From positions 1 to 7,139 of the forward strand of contig JAOZMV010000069.1 in the NCBI GenBank assembly GCA_029934095.1: a stretch of DNA of 7,139 nucleotides, in the 5' to 3' direction. Below are positions 6,255 through 7,139 of the stretch, one piece after another. A program made the translations under genes and the position numbers. A model generated the notes under the pieces. That model saw only the letters and a list, made by a program, of their open reading frames with translations. It was not told where the DNA came from and did no database searches. Within the stretch, counting starts at the first letter, position 1, and each line of letters begins with the position of its first letter. Source of the DNA: Desulfuromusa sp. Its GTDB lineage: Bacteria > Desulfobacterota > Desulfuromonadia > Desulfuromonadales > Geopsychrobacteraceae.

Positions 6255-7139
6255 ATGAAAAACCTGGAACCATCAAATATCCCGCAAAAATTTCTGGACT
6301 TGATCAAAGGACAGACGACTCAAGAGATCACTCCTGCGATCAGCGCTCTGATTGAAGCTGCCCGTGGTGACCACGGTGAGTCGGTTCGTGCTGTGCTGTT
6401 TTATGGTTCATGTCTGCGCAGCGGTGATGTTGATGATGGACTGGCCGATCTTTACCTGCTGGTTGATGACTACAACGCTGCATTTAAAAACCGGTCTCTG
6501 GCATTTTTCAACCACCTGATCCCACCTAACGTCTTTTATCTGGAAGTTCCGTTTCAGGGTCGTATCCTCCGCGCAAAGTATGCCGTGCTCACTCTAGCCG
6601 ATTTTCGTAACGGGACAGACCGCTGGTTTCATTCCTATCTGTGGGGGAGATTCTCACAAAAATGTGGCTTGATCTACAGCCACAGTGAGGAGATCACTGC
6701 TGAGGTGATAACATCTTTAGCCTGTGCCGTTATGACGTTTGTCAGTCACTCGCTGCCGCAAATGGAATCCACCTTTAGTGCTCAGGATTTATGGGTGCGG
6801 GGTCTTAGCCTCAGCTACCGCTCAGAACTACGGACCGAAAAGCCCGACAGAGCGGCTCGCCTGTTTGATAGTGATCCAGATTATTATCAGGAGTTGACTC
6901 ATGCGGTTTTTGAAAACAGTTGTTTTACCGTAACCACCCAAACAGATGTCACTCCTCGCTGCTATCAGGTACAAATCCCAGCGAAAGGGCGTCGTTTAAA
7001 CGGATTTGCCTGGCGTGTCAGAGCAATCCAGGGGAAGGTGCTCTCCGTTCTGCGTCTGACAAAAGGGATCCTGACATTCAAAGGGGGAGTCGATTACATC
7101 CTCTGGAAAATAGAGCGCCATTCCGGAGTTAGAGTTGAG
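6255..7139 (+). CDS. Tam41-like nucleotidyltransferase, putative phosphatidate cytidylyltransferase (partial, runs off the window)
   Basis: The frame is open from ATG 6255 through all 295 codons to the last base, so the C-terminus is missing, perhaps 30-40 residues. FYGSCLRSG (49-57) followed by DGLADLYLLVDDY (61-73) is a nucleotidyltransferase-fold G-S loop plus acidic metal ligands (D65, D71/D72). The rest parallels mitochondrial Tam41 (CDP-diacylglycerol synthase) as I remember it: KYAVL (108-112), SYLWGRFSQ (127-135), GLSLSYRSELR (183-193) and LRLTKGILTF (266-275) correspond in order to the eukaryotic conserved blocks. Unlike CdsA, it has no run of membrane helices. It starts 25 bp after the lipid kinase; GAGG at 6237-6240 is a somewhat distant ribosome site. 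With a lipid kinase and a CDP-alcohol phosphotransferase upstream, phosphatidate plus CTP to CDP-diacylglycerol is the natural role. The nucleotidyltransferase call is firm; the exact reaction is inferred. Confidence 0.75.
   Translation, partial: MKNLEPSNIPQKFLDLIKGQTTQEITPAISALIEAARGDHGESVRAVLFYGSCLRSGDVDDGLADLYLLVDDYNAAFKNRSLAFFNHLIPPNVFYLEVPFQGRILRAKYAVLTLADFRNGTDRWFHSYLWGRFSQKCGLIYSHSEEITAEVITSLACAVMTFVSHSLPQMESTFSAQDLWVRGLSLSYRSELRTEKPDRAARLFDSDPDYYQELTHAVFENSCFTVTTQTDVTPRCYQVQIPAKGRRLNGFAWRVRAIQGKVLSVLRLTKGILTFKGGVDYILWKIERHSGVRVE

Noticed and set aside
6920..7132. Plus-strand 70-codon open frame near the window end
   Set aside because: It is a frame shadow of the Tam41-like gene, which is open through the same bases in another frame and carries the conserved blocks.
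1..7139. CRISPR arrays, tRNA or rRNA genes, insertion sequences with transposase, riboswitches
   Set aside because: No direct-repeat array, cloverleaf tRNA, rRNA-like stretch or transposase frame was seen on either strand.

Overview
The window comes from a diderm (LPS-bearing) bacterium. It carries lptF and lptG, which only organisms with an LPS outer membrane need. The protein style and the gene set (lptFG, metallophosphoesterase, CDP-alcohol phosphotransferase, lipid kinase, Tam41-like nucleotidyltransferase) suggest a deltaproteobacterium of the Desulfuromonadales/Geobacter type. That taxonomic call is inference from memory of related proteins, not a search result.

Layout. (1) Positions 1-560 are AT-rich: a possible 3' end of an upstream gene, then a complete glycerol-3-phosphate/ethanolamine-phosphate cytidylyltransferase-like gene (115-558). 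(2) After a 128-bp spacer the composition becomes more GC-rich. lptF (687-1757, TTG start) and lptG (1795-2862) encode the two permease subunits of the LPS exporter LptB2FGC. (3) A metallophosphoesterase gene (3877-2876, minus strand) converges on lptG with a 13-bp gap. (4) Diverging from it on the plus strand is a lipid gene set: a CDP-alcohol phosphatidyltransferase with an extra N-terminal domain (4000-5223), a diacylglycerol-kinase-family lipid kinase overlapping its end (to 6229), and a nucleotidyltransferase still open at the window end (6255-7139) that resembles Tam41, the mitochondrial CDP-diacylglycerol synthase.

How the genes may work together. The three plus-strand genes correspond to consecutive steps: diacylglycerol to phosphatidate (kinase), phosphatidate to CDP-diacylglycerol (Tam41-like), and CDP-diacylglycerol to a phospholipid (CDP-alcohol phosphotransferase). 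This would be a compact CdsA-independent phospholipid synthesis or recycling route beside the LPS exporter genes. Each family call rests on visible motifs; the combined pathway is inference.

The most unusual piece of DNA is a 72-bp compound palindrome (3789-3860) inside the first 30 codons of the metallophosphoesterase gene. A 9-bp outer stem encloses two adjacent perfect hairpins, giving a three-way junction. Its length is a multiple of three, and removing it in silico leaves a short, ordinary metallophosphoesterase N-terminus in frame. It therefore looks like a small palindromic element inserted in frame into a protein gene. A good sigma70-type promoter for the lipid genes lies immediately beside it.
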